Shown here: positions 16,746-24,812 of the stretch, piece by piece
How the letters are laid out: the number at the start of each line of letters is the position of its first letter
Numbering within the stretch: position 1 is the stretch's first letter
Program-made: the position numbers and the translations under genes
The notes under the pieces: model-generated
Database searches by the model: none
What the model saw: the letters and a program-made list of their open reading frames with translations, nothing else
Told to the model about the DNA's origin: nothing
From: Clostridiales bacterium
GTDB taxonomy: Bacteria; Bacillota; Clostridia; Christensenellales; Borkfalkiaceae
Assembly: GCA_015055965.1 (NCBI GenBank)
Contig: SVHG01000019.1
Location: forward strand, 1-42,174
Direction: 5' to 3'
DNA length: 42,174 nucleotides

Positions 16746-17213
16746 ATGAAAAGAATTATGTTCGTATGCCTTGGCAATATTTGCAGAAGCCCTATGGCAG
16801 AGTTCGTTTTTAAGGACTTAATAAAAAAGAAAAATATAGAGCATAAGTATATAGTTGCATCATCTGCAACGAGCTCTGATGAAATTTATATGGGTGTGGG
16901 AAATCCCGTTTATCCGCCCGCTAAGGAAGATCTTAAAAAGCACGGCATATCCTGCGAGGGTAAGCGTGCCGTTCAGCTTACCGTAAAAGATTACGAAAAG
17001 TACGATTTATTCGTTTGTATGGATAATTCTAACGTTAAAAACACCATTCGTATTTTTAACGGCGATCCCCAAAATAAGGTTAAGCTACTTTTAGATTACG
17101 CTTGCGGTGGTGAGGTTGCAGATCCTTGGTATTACGGGCATTTTGATAAAACCTATAAGGACGTTTTAACCGGTTGCACGGCGCTACTGGGCGCGCTTGA
17201 AGAAAGTGAATAG
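16746..17213 (+). CDS. Low-molecular-weight protein-tyrosine phosphatase
   Basis: A 155-residue cytoplasmic phosphatase. The P-loop CLGNICRS begins at Cys8, the nucleophile. The general-acid loop DPWYYGHFDKTY lies near residue 120. Length and motif order are standard. It may act on tyrosine-phosphorylated kinases of the capsule or stress type; no partner tyrosine kinase is nearby. It is followed by a bidirectional terminator shared with the convergent YccF gene. Confidence 0.92.
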   Translation: MKRIMFVCLGNICRSPMAEFVFKDLIKKKNIEHKYIVASSATSSDEIYMGVGNPVYPPAKEDLKKHGISCEGKRAVQLTVKDYEKYDLFVCMDNSNVKNTIRIFNGDPQNKVKLLLDYACGGEVADPWYYGHFDKTYKDVLTGCTALLGALEESE

Positions 17214-17220
17214 AAAAACA

Positions 17221-17255
17221 AAAAACCTGCGTATAAGTCGATTAACGCAGGTTTT
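17221..17255. terminator. Bidirectional terminator whose loop is the conserved motif
   Basis: AAAACCTGCGT (17222-17232) pairs perfectly with ACGCAGGTTTT (17245-17255), an 11-bp stem. Read on the minus strand the loop region is TTAATCGACTTATAC, a copy of the motif in this window. It serves two convergent genes. Confidence 0.9.
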
Positions 17256-17296
17256 ATTATTTTGTTTAATTAATATTTTAAGTTTATTTTTGCCTT

Positions 17297-17656
17297 TTAG
17301 CGTGTAATTACAGAGCCGAAAGGTCCAAGAGCAAGTCTTGCTAATTTGAAGTATTGCTTACCAAAGGGAATACCTATAATGGTAATACATAATACTAAAC
17401 CGCCAACAAAGTAACCTAACGCAAGAGCAAATCCGCCAAAGATTAACCAAATTACGTTTGCAACGGGGCGGTAGCTAAAATAGGTTTCTACCTTAGTGCC
17501 AATGGGCCAAATAGCAAACTTACCAATCTTAAAGCATTCTAAGCCAAAGGGAATACCTATAATGGTAACGCAAGCAATAGCGCCTAAAACAAAATATCCA
17601 ATAGCCATTTCAAGGCCACCAAAAATTAACCATAAAATATTGCCAAAAATTCTCAT
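17297..17656 (-). CDS. YccF-domain inner-membrane protein
   Basis: A 119-residue membrane protein built of two copies of the YccF unit: about residues 4-52 (GNILWLIFGG...IIGIPFG) and 62-110 (ANVIWLIFGG...IIGIPFG). Its function is unknown in all bacteria. I place the start at 17656 (MRIFGN), because AAAGGAG precedes it by 10 nt. A longer frame starting at 17716 would begin inside the -35 box of the gene's own promoter. Confidence 0.85.
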   Translation of the reverse strand: MRIFGNILWLIFGGLEMAIGYFVLGAIACVTIIGIPFGLECFKIGKFAIWPIGTKVETYFSYRPVANVIWLIFGGFALALGYFVGGLVLCITIIGIPFGKQYFKLARLALGPFGSVITR

Positions 17657-17687
17657 ACTGAAAAAACTCCTTTTCCTAAGTGATATA

Positions 17688-17716
17688 AGTATAACATACT
17701 TTTTTATTAGTGTCAA
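17688..17716 (-). promoter_or_regulatory. Promoter of the YccF gene (minus strand)
   Basis: On the minus strand TTGACA (17716-17711), 17-nt spacer, TATACT (17693-17688). Its position fixes the coding start downstream at 17656. Confidence 0.82.
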
Positions 17717-17776
17717 TATTTTTTAAAAAGTTCTAAAGAATAAAAGTATTTTTATGGACTTTTGGCTGTAAAATGC

Positions 17777-18052
17777 TTACGTAAGGCTGGGGTGGTTAAA
17801 AAAATTAAGGCACTTTTCCGTTAAAGTAACGTTATAAACGCAAAATTCGTCAGCGTCGTACTCAACTGGCTTTAATATATAACCGCGCACGTATAGCCCC
17901 TCTAAAAGGTTTAAAAAGGTTTCAAAATAAATAATTCCCTCTATGGGGGTATCTTGCAAGCAAATATTTTGATGAACGCTTAAGGTGGTTAAATAATTGT
18001 GCTTTAAAAGCTTTAGTATAGCAACTTCTTTTTGATGAAGATAAACGTTCAT
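17777..18052 (-). CDS. Small hypothetical protein, possibly winged-helix-like
   Basis: A 91-residue protein not recognised. The sequence has a helical, mostly soluble character, with a segment LLEGLYVRGYILKPVEYD that resembles the recognition helix plus wing of small winged-helix proteins; this is a weak resemblance. AGGGGG lies 6 nt before the ATG. A terminator-like hairpin stands directly between its probable promoter region and the start, suggesting attenuation. Confidence 0.6.
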   Translation of the reverse strand: MNVYLHQKEVAILKLLKHNYLTTLSVHQNICLQDTPIEGIIYFETFLNLLEGLYVRGYILKPVEYDADEFCVYNVTLTEKCLNFFNHPSLT

Positions 18053-18073
18053 AAAAACCCCCTAAAATAAAAA

Positions 18074-18099
18074 AGTGCGCTAACCGAAGCTAACGCACT
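18074..18099 (-). terminator. Terminator-like hairpin in the leader of the small hypothetical gene
   Basis: On the minus strand AGTGCG (18099-18094) pairs with CGCACT (18079-18074), followed by six T. It sits 21 nt upstream of the ATG at 18052. The plus-strand loop starts CTAACCGA, like the 5' half of the TAAYCGA motif. Confidence 0.65.
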
Positions 18100-18151
18100 A
18101 AAAACGCAAACTCCGATTGTCGCCAAACAATACTATAGTTTTTTTAAATAC

Positions 18152-18203
18152 ACTACAAACACGTGGAATTTGCATTTTTTGCAAAAATATAGGTGTTTGT
18201 AGT
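18152..18203. repeat. Nested inverted repeat
   Basis: ACTACAAACAC (18152-18162) and GTGTTTGTAGT (18193-18203) are perfect 11-bp arms. Inside lies TTTGCA/TGCAAA with a T5 loop. The structure could be a cruciform, an operator or part of a leader RNA on the minus strand. Confidence 0.6.
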
Positions 18204-18370
18204 ATGAATAAAAAAGGGTAAAATACTCCCCATTAAAGAAAATAAAAAAACTATTTGATTATTGCTTGGCAAGATTTAGTATATCACTTTTTAAAAAATA
18301 TGTCAATAAAATAATTCAAATATAAAGGGCTTATTTTTTTAATCCTTTAATTTTGTAATCATTTCTTTTA

Positions 18371-18398
18371 AGCGCCTATTTTTATTAGGTGTTTTTTT
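18371..18398 (+). terminator. Terminator-like hairpin in the gap
   Basis: AGCGCCTA pairs with TAGGTGTT (two G-U) and is followed by a T run. No gene directly precedes it on the plus strand. Confidence 0.5.
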
Positions 18399-18464
18399 GT
18401 TGCTTTAAAGATAAATTAAAGGGTAAAAGTAAAGAGTAATAAAAGAGCGTTATAGAATAAAAAA

Positions 18465-18497
18465 CCCGCGTTAATCGACCTATAGCGGGGCTTTTTT
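18465..18497 (+). terminator. Orphan terminator with the conserved loop motif
   Basis: CCCGC (18465-18469) pairs with GCGGG (18485-18489), followed by GCTTTTTT. The loop contains TTAATCGACCTATAG (18471-18485). No plus-strand gene precedes it within 1.2 kb, so it either ends an unseen small RNA or insulates the downstream locus. Confidence 0.75.
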
Positions 18498-18509
18498 AAT
18501 AAATTTAGG

Positions 18510-18752
18510 TTAAAAAAGTAATAAGGTAAATATTAAAAATAACGAAATAAGCGGTTGGTTTTTTTAAGCTTATAAAAGGTAATCAAGAAAAAAGCGTTTT
18601 TAACGATTGCATGAATTTAGCAACTGAAGGTATTTGAATAAAGCTTAAAAATCCCCTTCATAGGGCAAAGTAAGCTCTTTTATTTACAAAATAAAACTCC
18701 TAAAAGAGCAAAACAACTAAAAGCAGTAAAAAAGACTAAAAAATTTTTAAAA
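18510..18752 (+). other. Remaining gap sequence with alternative hairpins
   Basis: No gene is seen. At 18674-18709 GCTCTTTTA can pair with TAAAAGAGC. The inner TTTTATTT (18678-18685) can instead pair with AAATAAAA (18688-18695). The two folds are mutually exclusive in part. Confidence 0.4.
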
Positions 18753-18949
18753 ATTTTAGTAAACTTTGTGTGATAAAAAGTATAAGGTATTTCAAGGATT
18801 TTTGTGAATGTTTAGTAAACAAAACCATATTTTTAGGCTTGCTTTTGAAAAAAACCTTAAAAATATTTTTAAAAAAGGTATTGACATAGCTTTATTTCTA
18901 TGATAAAATAAAAGGGAAACAAATGTTTACTAAACAAAATTACTAAACA
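18753..18949 (+). promoter_or_regulatory. Operator array around the promoter of the surface-protein locus
   Basis: Perfect palindromes TGTTTAGTAAACA (18809-18821) and TGTTTACTAAACA (18924-18936), the latter just after the -10. Partial sites are TTTTAGTAAAC at about 18754-18764 and TTACTAAACA at 18940-18949. GalR/LacI-family repressors of Firmicutes can use TTTTAGTAAAA-type sites, so the LacI protein encoded at 39629-40633 is the likely ligand. Confidence 0.8.
18881..18909 (+). promoter_or_regulatory. Promoter of the surface-protein locus
   Basis: Perfect TTGACA (18881-18886), 17-nt spacer, TAAAAT (18904-18909). The start site would fall inside or next to the operator at 18924. Confidence 0.85.
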
Positions 18950-18983
18950 GGCAATAGTTTTTGCCAAATAAGGAGAACGAAAA

Positions 18984-20267
18984 GTGAAAAGTGTAGCGAT
19001 TGTAGGGCTAGGAGCTAGGGGATTGCATACGTACGCGCCTTACGCCGATTTATTTCCCGATAGAATGAAGGTGGTTGCCGTTGCAGACGTCATTGAAGAA
19101 AGAGTTCAAATAGCGGCTGAAAAGTACGGCGTAGCAAAGGACAAGTGCTTTAATTCTGCGGATGAATTTTTTGCAAGCGGAAAGCTTGCGGACGTAGTTT
19201 TTATAACTACGCAGGATAGGGAGCACGTAGAACACGCCCTTAAAGCTTTAGAGCTTGGTTACGATATTTTACTTGAAAAGCCCATTTCGCCCTCTTTAGC
19301 GGAATGCTACAGCTTAAAGAAAAAGGTAGATGAAACGGGTAAGTTAGTTATAGTATGTCACGTTTTAAGATACACCACTTTCTTTAAAACGGTTAAAAAG
19401 GCAATCGAAAGCGGAATAATCGGTGACGTTGTAACCGTTCAAGCAATAGAAAACGTTGGCTATTGGCACATGGCGCACAGCTTCGTAAGAGGCAATTGGA
19501 GAAATTCTGATATAGAAAGCCCCATGATACTTCAAAAGTGCTGCCACGACTTTGATATTTACGGTTGGCTAATAGGTAAAAAGTGCGTAGGCGTTTCTTC
19601 ATTCGGTAGCTTATCTTACTTTAAAAAGGAAAACGCACCTGAGGGCGCAACCTCACACTGTATGACTTGCCCCCACGTAGATAGCTGTATTTACAGTGCG
19701 AAGAAGATTTACATAGATAGCCCGTTAAACGGCTACGATTCAGGTAATCGCGATTGGCCTGTAAACGTTATTATGGAAAATCCCACCCGCGAAGGCGTTA
19801 TAGAAGCTCTTAAAGATGGAGCGTACGGCAGATGCGTATTCGGTTGCGATAACAACGTAGTAGACCATCAGGTTTGCAACGTGTTGTTTGAAGACGGCGT
19901 AACCTTAAACTTCACGATGAGCGGTTTTACCAACGATATGAGCAGATATCTTAAGGTAATGGGCACGAAGGGTGAAATTATTGCAGATCAAGCAACAAAT
20001 ATAGTAACGGTAACCCCCTTTGGCGGTGAAAGCACCGTTTACGATATAAACGTACTTGCAGAAGATCTTTCCGGTCACGGCGGTGGCGATAACGCAATGC
20101 TTACAGAAATGTTTGCTTCATTAAACGGCGAAGCGGTAGACGCATCCTCAACCATAGCAAATTCCGTTCAAAGCCACGAAATAGCAATAGCAAGCGAAAT
20201 GTCACGCTTAAATAACGGCGCGTTTATTTCCTTGGGGCAATTAAGAAAGCAATTAAGTAAAGGCTAA
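18984..20267 (+). CDS. Gfo/Idh/MocA-family NAD(P)-dependent oxidoreductase
   Basis: A 427-residue cytoplasmic enzyme. The Rossmann motif GLGARG is at residues 8-13, and the family EKP motif (Glu98-Lys99-Pro100) follows. A Cys cluster C226-x2-C229-x5-C235 may bind metal. The family oxidises or epimerises sugars and inositols; a few members (GH109) cleave alpha-GalNAc by an NAD-dependent route, which cannot be excluded. The GTG start follows AGGAG by 8 nt. It is the first gene of the locus and the only clearly cytoplasmic sugar enzyme in it. Confidence 0.85.
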   Translation: MKSVAIVGLGARGLHTYAPYADLFPDRMKVVAVADVIEERVQIAAEKYGVAKDKCFNSADEFFASGKLADVVFITTQDREHVEHALKALELGYDILLEKPISPSLAECYSLKKKVDETGKLVIVCHVLRYTTFFKTVKKAIESGIIGDVVTVQAIENVGYWHMAHSFVRGNWRNSDIESPMILQKCCHDFDIYGWLIGKKCVGVSSFGSLSYFKKENAPEGATSHCMTCPHVDSCIYSAKKIYIDSPLNGYDSGNRDWPVNVIMENPTREGVIEALKDGAYGRCVFGCDNNVVDHQVCNVLFEDGVTLNFTMSGFTNDMSRYLKVMGTKGEIIADQATNIVTVTPFGGESTVYDINVLAEDLSGHGGGDNAMLTEMFASLNGEAVDASSTIANSVQSHEIAIASEMSRLNNGAFISLGQLRKQLSKG

Positions 20268-20379
20268 TAAGCGTTAGTTAATAACAAGCCGAAAAAAAGA
20301 TAGCGCGCAAAAGAAACCGTAAAAAAGAGTTATAAGCGCGCGTATATATAAATAATGAATGAAAAGCGGAGGAAATAAA

Positions 20380-21912
20380 ATGAAAAAAATTGCAGTTGCA
20401 TTACTTGCGCTATTATTATCGTTTGCAACGGTATTCGTTGGCTGTGGCGATAACGGCGATAGCTCAAGCTCGCAAGACGAGGGTGTAAGAGAGGTAAGCA
20501 TTTTCTCTCGTCCCTTACCCAAAAGAAACGGACTTAACGCACAGGGCAAAAAGGTTGATTGGCTAGACGTTAGCTCTTTCGTTTGCTACTACGGTCAGTA
20601 CGACGAAAAGATGACTAATTTCGACGTAGCTATCTGCGAATCCAGAAGCCTTGGAGCAGAGGGCATAAAGAAGCTTAACGACGCCGGCGTTTGGACCATT
20701 TGTTACATCACTATTGGCGAAGACGACTCCCTTAACACCGCAGACGGACTTGGCGAAGGCGGTTACGCATCCTATTACATTTATGAAAACGGTTCACCCA
20801 AGATGAACACGAACTGGAATTCATATTTCGTAGATGCAGGTAACCCCGTATGGCAAGAGATAATAATTGAACGCGCGCGTAACATTTTAGCAATGGGCGC
20901 AGACGGATTATTCCTTGACACTATAGACACCGTTGATATAGACGCTTCAACCTGTGGCGGTATGGTTTCTTTAGTAAAGAGATTAAAGGAAGAATTTCCC
21001 AACGCAAAGCTTGTTGCAAACCGTGGCTTTACCGTTCTTGACTATATTGCAAAGTACATAGACGGTATGATGTTTGAAAGCTTTAATACCACTTGGGACT
21101 TTGGCGGAAACCGTTCAAGAGACTTAAGTGAAAGTGAAAACGAATATAATATTGCAACTGCGGTAAACACCATTAACAGAAACCGTAGAGCGCATTATTT
21201 CCCCGTATTTGCTCTTGACTACTTAAACCCCAACGAGGTTAAGTATCTAGCATCAGAATACGCAAACAGATGCTGGAAATACGACTTCATTTCTTACTTA
21301 CAGGAAAACATTGGCTTAGACCATATTACCGAATACACCGTTAATTTAACCGCAGAAAGAGGATCTTTAGCGTTAAAGGGCGAAGGCGATATTGCTCAAA
21401 CGGCAGGTCAACCCAACGGCGATACCAGCGCAGATAACTTAGCGTACGTAAAGAACGGCGTAACCTTAGAGGTTGATTCTTACTATTCAGTAGACTACAA
21501 GAATAATAAGACCGCAGCTTTAAACGACGCGTTCATAAGTGAAAATATGTACTGGGCAAAACGCGCTTGGGCTAGTGCAGACGAAAAGGTAACCGGCGAA
21601 GCTCCTTACGAGCAGGATCACTGGATTACCGTTGAATTTACGGAAGTTAAGGACGTTTCAAAAATCATAATTCACTGGGCGTTTGATAACGGCATTTACT
21701 ACTCTAGTAGCGAAATCGTAATTGAAGAGTGGGTAAACGGCGAATGGGTAGCAGTACACACTCAAAGTGATATTGCTCAAAACTCACCTGAAGTAGAAAT
21801 CAGATTTGATAGCATCTCTACACAAAAGCTAAGAATTCGCCAGCCTGCAGGTATGGGCGCGCAATTCCGTAAGGGCATTATGTGGGTTGCCGAAATAGAA
21901 ATTTATTCCTAA
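20380..21912 (+). CDS. GH114-like (TM1410 family) lipoprotein with F5/8 type C domain
   Basis: A 510-residue lipoprotein. The signal peptide ends at lipobox VFVGC (Cys22), followed by a Ser-rich linker. A TIM-barrel of the GH114/MJ1477-TM1410 type fills about residues 45-320: WLDVSSFVCYYG, GADGLFLDTID (candidate catalytic Asp) and DGMMFESF (candidate Glu). GH114 enzymes cut alpha-1,4-polygalactosamine. A discoidin-like (F5/8 C, CBM32-like) domain follows at the C-terminus. I chose the ATG at 20380 because GCGGAGG lies 8 nt upstream; an in-frame ATG at 20359 precedes that site and would destroy the signal peptide. Confidence 0.78.
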   Translation: MKKIAVALLALLLSFATVFVGCGDNGDSSSSQDEGVREVSIFSRPLPKRNGLNAQGKKVDWLDVSSFVCYYGQYDEKMTNFDVAICESRSLGAEGIKKLNDAGVWTICYITIGEDDSLNTADGLGEGGYASYYIYENGSPKMNTNWNSYFVDAGNPVWQEIIIERARNILAMGADGLFLDTIDTVDIDASTCGGMVSLVKRLKEEFPNAKLVANRGFTVLDYIAKYIDGMMFESFNTTWDFGGNRSRDLSESENEYNIATAVNTINRNRRAHYFPVFALDYLNPNEVKYLASEYANRCWKYDFISYLQENIGLDHITEYTVNLTAERGSLALKGEGDIAQTAGQPNGDTSADNLAYVKNGVTLEVDSYYSVDYKNNKTAALNDAFISENMYWAKRAWASADEKVTGEAPYEQDHWITVEFTEVKDVSKIIIHWAFDNGIYYSSSEIVIEEWVNGEWVAVHTQSDIAQNSPEVEIRFDSISTQKLRIRQPAGMGAQFRKGIMWVAEIEIYS

Positions 21913-21928
21913 TAGGTAAGGAGAAAAA

Positions 21929-23818
21929 ATGATGAAAAATAAAAAGACGTTAATAGCTATAATTGCTGCTGCCGTAGCAGTAGTGTTAGTTGCAGGATAC
22001 TTTATATTCTTATACGAACCTTACGTTCCCGATTCAGGCTACCACGCAGTTGATCCCGGCGAGCTACCCGAAAAGGTTGCAGGCTTCGATTATCAATCAG
22101 AAATGCTTAAGCCTTACGACCAAGAAATAACCATTACGGTTGCCGCAATAGACTATCCCTTAGAATCAAACGTTAAGCAGGGAACAACCCCCTATAACCA
22201 AAGCTTTAACAGAATAGCTAAGGAGGTTTTAAATATTAATCTTGAATACACCGTAGTTGGCTCTACCGCTAACTACGACCAAAGATTAAACCTTGCAATT
22301 ACCGCAAACGAAGAGCCTGATATGTTCTATACCACAGACCCCAAGACCTTTGCCGATTTAAGAGATAACGGCAAGCTTGCGGATTTAGGTCCTTCATTCT
22401 GGTACTTAAACGAAGAATTACAAAACGTATATCTTAACGTAATGCCCGAAATATTACCCAACGCAATGGTAGAAGGTAAGCTTTACGCATTCCCCATGGC
22501 AAGTAATAAATACGAAAGCGCTCAAAAGCTATACATTCGTAAGGACTGGTTAGATATTTGTAACGCTCAAGCGCCCACCACTATTGCAGAGCTTATTGCT
22601 CTTGGCGAAACCTTCCTTGCTAATAAGGATAAAATCGCTGCAGCAACGGGCGTAAGCGCAAGCTCAATTATTCCCCTTTCTTTCCACAAGGAATTAATGT
22701 GGACGGGTACTGCATCAGCTTCAGGCTTAATGCAAGCACACGGCGCATCACCCAACGCATACTTCTTAGGCGAAGACGGTAAGCTTTACGCAAGCAACAC
22801 CAGCCAAGAAATGAAAAACGCCCTTGCAACCATGAATACCATGTACCAAAAGGGTATTATAGATAAGTCCTTTAACACCAAGAACGTAGATATGGTTTAC
22901 GACGATATTAAGTCAGGTAAAACGGGTATGTTATTCGGTCAATGGTGGCTTCCCCACGGCGAAATCAACAACACCGTATCTAACATTCCCGGCGCAGACT
23001 GGGTATGCGTAGATCTACCTTCATATAACGGTCAAGCAAGCTTACCCGTTGTTAAAAGAGTTGCTTTAACCGGTTATAACTGCGTTTCTTCTAAGTGTCA
23101 GTATCCGGAAGCAGCTGCAAAGCTTATAAACCTATTCTACGACGTATATTATAACGATAACGCGTATGAAATTTACGGCGAAGACGTTAAGCCCGAAAAC
23201 GGCTTCTTCTACAACATGGTTCCCATTAAATTATGGAACTCTATTGCTTCAATTGAAGAATATAAGAGAGTTAACGCAGTATTCAAGGAAGCTTACGCAG
23301 CAGGTATGACTCCCGCTTGGAAGGTATTAAGCGAAAGTGAAAGAAACGCTTTATCTGAACAGGATAGGGCAAAATACGATAGCCAGCTAGCAATCTATAA
23401 CAAGCTAAAAACCAGAGAAAAGGATATTCACTGGAAGGACGGTTACGATTATTACTATGCAGTTAAGCAGGGTAAGAGCTTAAAGGATATGACGGCTGAT
23501 GAAAGACTTGGCTGGGGTATTTACCACTGTATGATAGACGATAACTGCGGTTACGATCAGGTTACCAAGCTAACGGAAGGCGTTTTAACTGCTAAGTTTG
23601 ATGAATTCTACGGCCCTGCAACCTCTATGATGCAGGAAAAGAGCGGTTATATTGATACTACCTTAAGCGCTTCTACTTACGCAAAGATTATTATAGGAAC
23701 TGCGCCCATATCTTCATTTGAAGATTACGTTAAGGAATATAACGCAAACGGCGGTGACGTAATAATCGAACAGGTTAACCAATGGTATCAACAACAATGG
23801 AAGGGTGAAGAAGAATAG
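21929..23818 (+). CDS. Large sugar-type ABC substrate-binding protein with membrane anchor
   Basis: A 629-residue family 1 extracellular binding protein of the LipO/LplA size class. The N-terminus is a single hydrophobic segment (about residues 8-30) ending YFIFLYEPY with no lipobox Cys, so it is probably held by an uncleaved transmembrane helix. Typical blocks follow: LAITANEEPDMFY, KLYAFPM, YIRKDWLD. Two permease genes follow directly, so it delivers an oligosaccharide or glycoside to them. The ligand is unknown. AAGGAG precedes the ATG. Confidence 0.87.
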   Translation: MMKNKKTLIAIIAAAVAVVLVAGYFIFLYEPYVPDSGYHAVDPGELPEKVAGFDYQSEMLKPYDQEITITVAAIDYPLESNVKQGTTPYNQSFNRIAKEVLNINLEYTVVGSTANYDQRLNLAITANEEPDMFYTTDPKTFADLRDNGKLADLGPSFWYLNEELQNVYLNVMPEILPNAMVEGKLYAFPMASNKYESAQKLYIRKDWLDICNAQAPTTIAELIALGETFLANKDKIAAATGVSASSIIPLSFHKELMWTGTASASGLMQAHGASPNAYFLGEDGKLYASNTSQEMKNALATMNTMYQKGIIDKSFNTKNVDMVYDDIKSGKTGMLFGQWWLPHGEINNTVSNIPGADWVCVDLPSYNGQASLPVVKRVALTGYNCVSSKCQYPEAAAKLINLFYDVYYNDNAYEIYGEDVKPENGFFYNMVPIKLWNSIASIEEYKRVNAVFKEAYAAGMTPAWKVLSESERNALSEQDRAKYDSQLAIYNKLKTREKDIHWKDGYDYYYAVKQGKSLKDMTADERLGWGIYHCMIDDNCGYDQVTKLTEGVLTAKFDEFYGPATSMMQEKSGYIDTTLSASTYAKIIIGTAPISSFEDYVKEYNANGGDVIIEQVNQWYQQQWKGEEE

Positions 23819-23836
23819 TTCTTCCAAGAGGTTATT

Positions 23837-24799
23837 ATGGCAGAATTAATTAACGAAAATCTTACTCTTAGTGAAGAGGAAAGATTAAAGAATAGAAAAA
23901 GGCAAGATATTAAGATGCAGCTTCCGTTGCATCTTATGATGGCGCCTTCCGTAATATTGGGTTTAATATTCAGTATAGTCCCATTATTCGGTATAATAAT
24001 CGCATTCCAAAAATATAGCCCCGCAGCGGGAATATTTAATTCACAGTTCGTTGATTTTTATAACTTTAAAAGATTATTTGCAAGAGCAGACTTTTCACAA
24101 GCGCTATTTAACACCGTATATATTGCCGTTTGGAAAATAGTATTCACAACCGTTTTAAGTATAGTTTTAGCCTTACTTCTTAACGAAATGGTTACCAAAA
24201 GAGGTCAAAAGTGGATACAGACTATAGTATTTTTACCTTACTTCCTTTCTTGGGCGTTAATAGGTAGTATATTCGTAGAAATTTTTAGCGTAGACGGGCT
24301 TGCGAATAAGCTTTTACTAAGCATAAACCCCAACGCGGAAAAGATAGACTTTTTGGCGCGAAACGAATATTTTAGAACGATTATAGTTGGAACTGATTTA
24401 TGGAAAAACTTGGGCTATCAAGCGGTAGTATTCCTTGCTTCGATAGCCACCGTAGACCCCTCTTTATACGAAGCGGCAAAGGTAGACGGAGCAAATAAAT
24501 GGCATCAATGTATATATATCACGATACCCGGCATTATGACTATGATAGTTTTAACCAGCGTACTTAACATAGGTAATATTATGAATGCGGGCTTTGAACA
24601 AATCTTGGTTATGTATAACCCCTTAGTATACGAAACGGGCGATATATTAGATACAATGAGTTACCGTGAAGCAATGGTTGTTGGAACAGACTACTCTTTA
24701 AGTACGGCAATAAGCTTATTTAAGAGTATAATCAGCTGTATATTCTTCGTAATATCCTACAAGCTTGCGCACAAGATTAACGGTTACACGATATTCTAA
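23837..24799 (+). CDS. ABC sugar permease, LplB-type (MalF family)
   Basis: A 320-residue permease with six predicted membrane helices after a charged N-terminus. The EAA loop YEAAKVDGANKWHQ is near residue 214. It pairs with the next gene's product to form the channel. The start is 18 nt after the binding-protein stop, with AAGAGG. No ATPase is encoded nearby; CUT1 systems often share one ATPase (MsmK-type) from elsewhere. Confidence 0.9.
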   Translation: MAELINENLTLSEEERLKNRKRQDIKMQLPLHLMMAPSVILGLIFSIVPLFGIIIAFQKYSPAAGIFNSQFVDFYNFKRLFARADFSQALFNTVYIAVWKIVFTTVLSIVLALLLNEMVTKRGQKWIQTIVFLPYFLSWALIGSIFVEIFSVDGLANKLLLSINPNAEKIDFLARNEYFRTIIVGTDLWKNLGYQAVVFLASIATVDPSLYEAAKVDGANKWHQCIYITIPGIMTMIVLTSVLNIGNIMNAGFEQILVMYNPLVYETGDILDTMSYREAMVVGTDYSLSTAISLFKSIISCIFFVISYKLAHKINGYTIF

Positions 24800-24812
24800 G
24801 GGGGTAAGATAT

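Noticed and set aside
17657-17716. A 20-residue N-terminal extension of the YccF protein
   Set aside because: The extension overlaps the gene's own promoter boxes, and the ribosome site fits the internal ATG at 17656.
18984-20267. GH109 alpha-N-acetylgalactosaminidase
   Set aside because: GH109 enzymes belong to the same superfamily, but no decisive GH109 motif or export signal was recognised and a Cys cluster is present; kept as a generic oxidoreductase.
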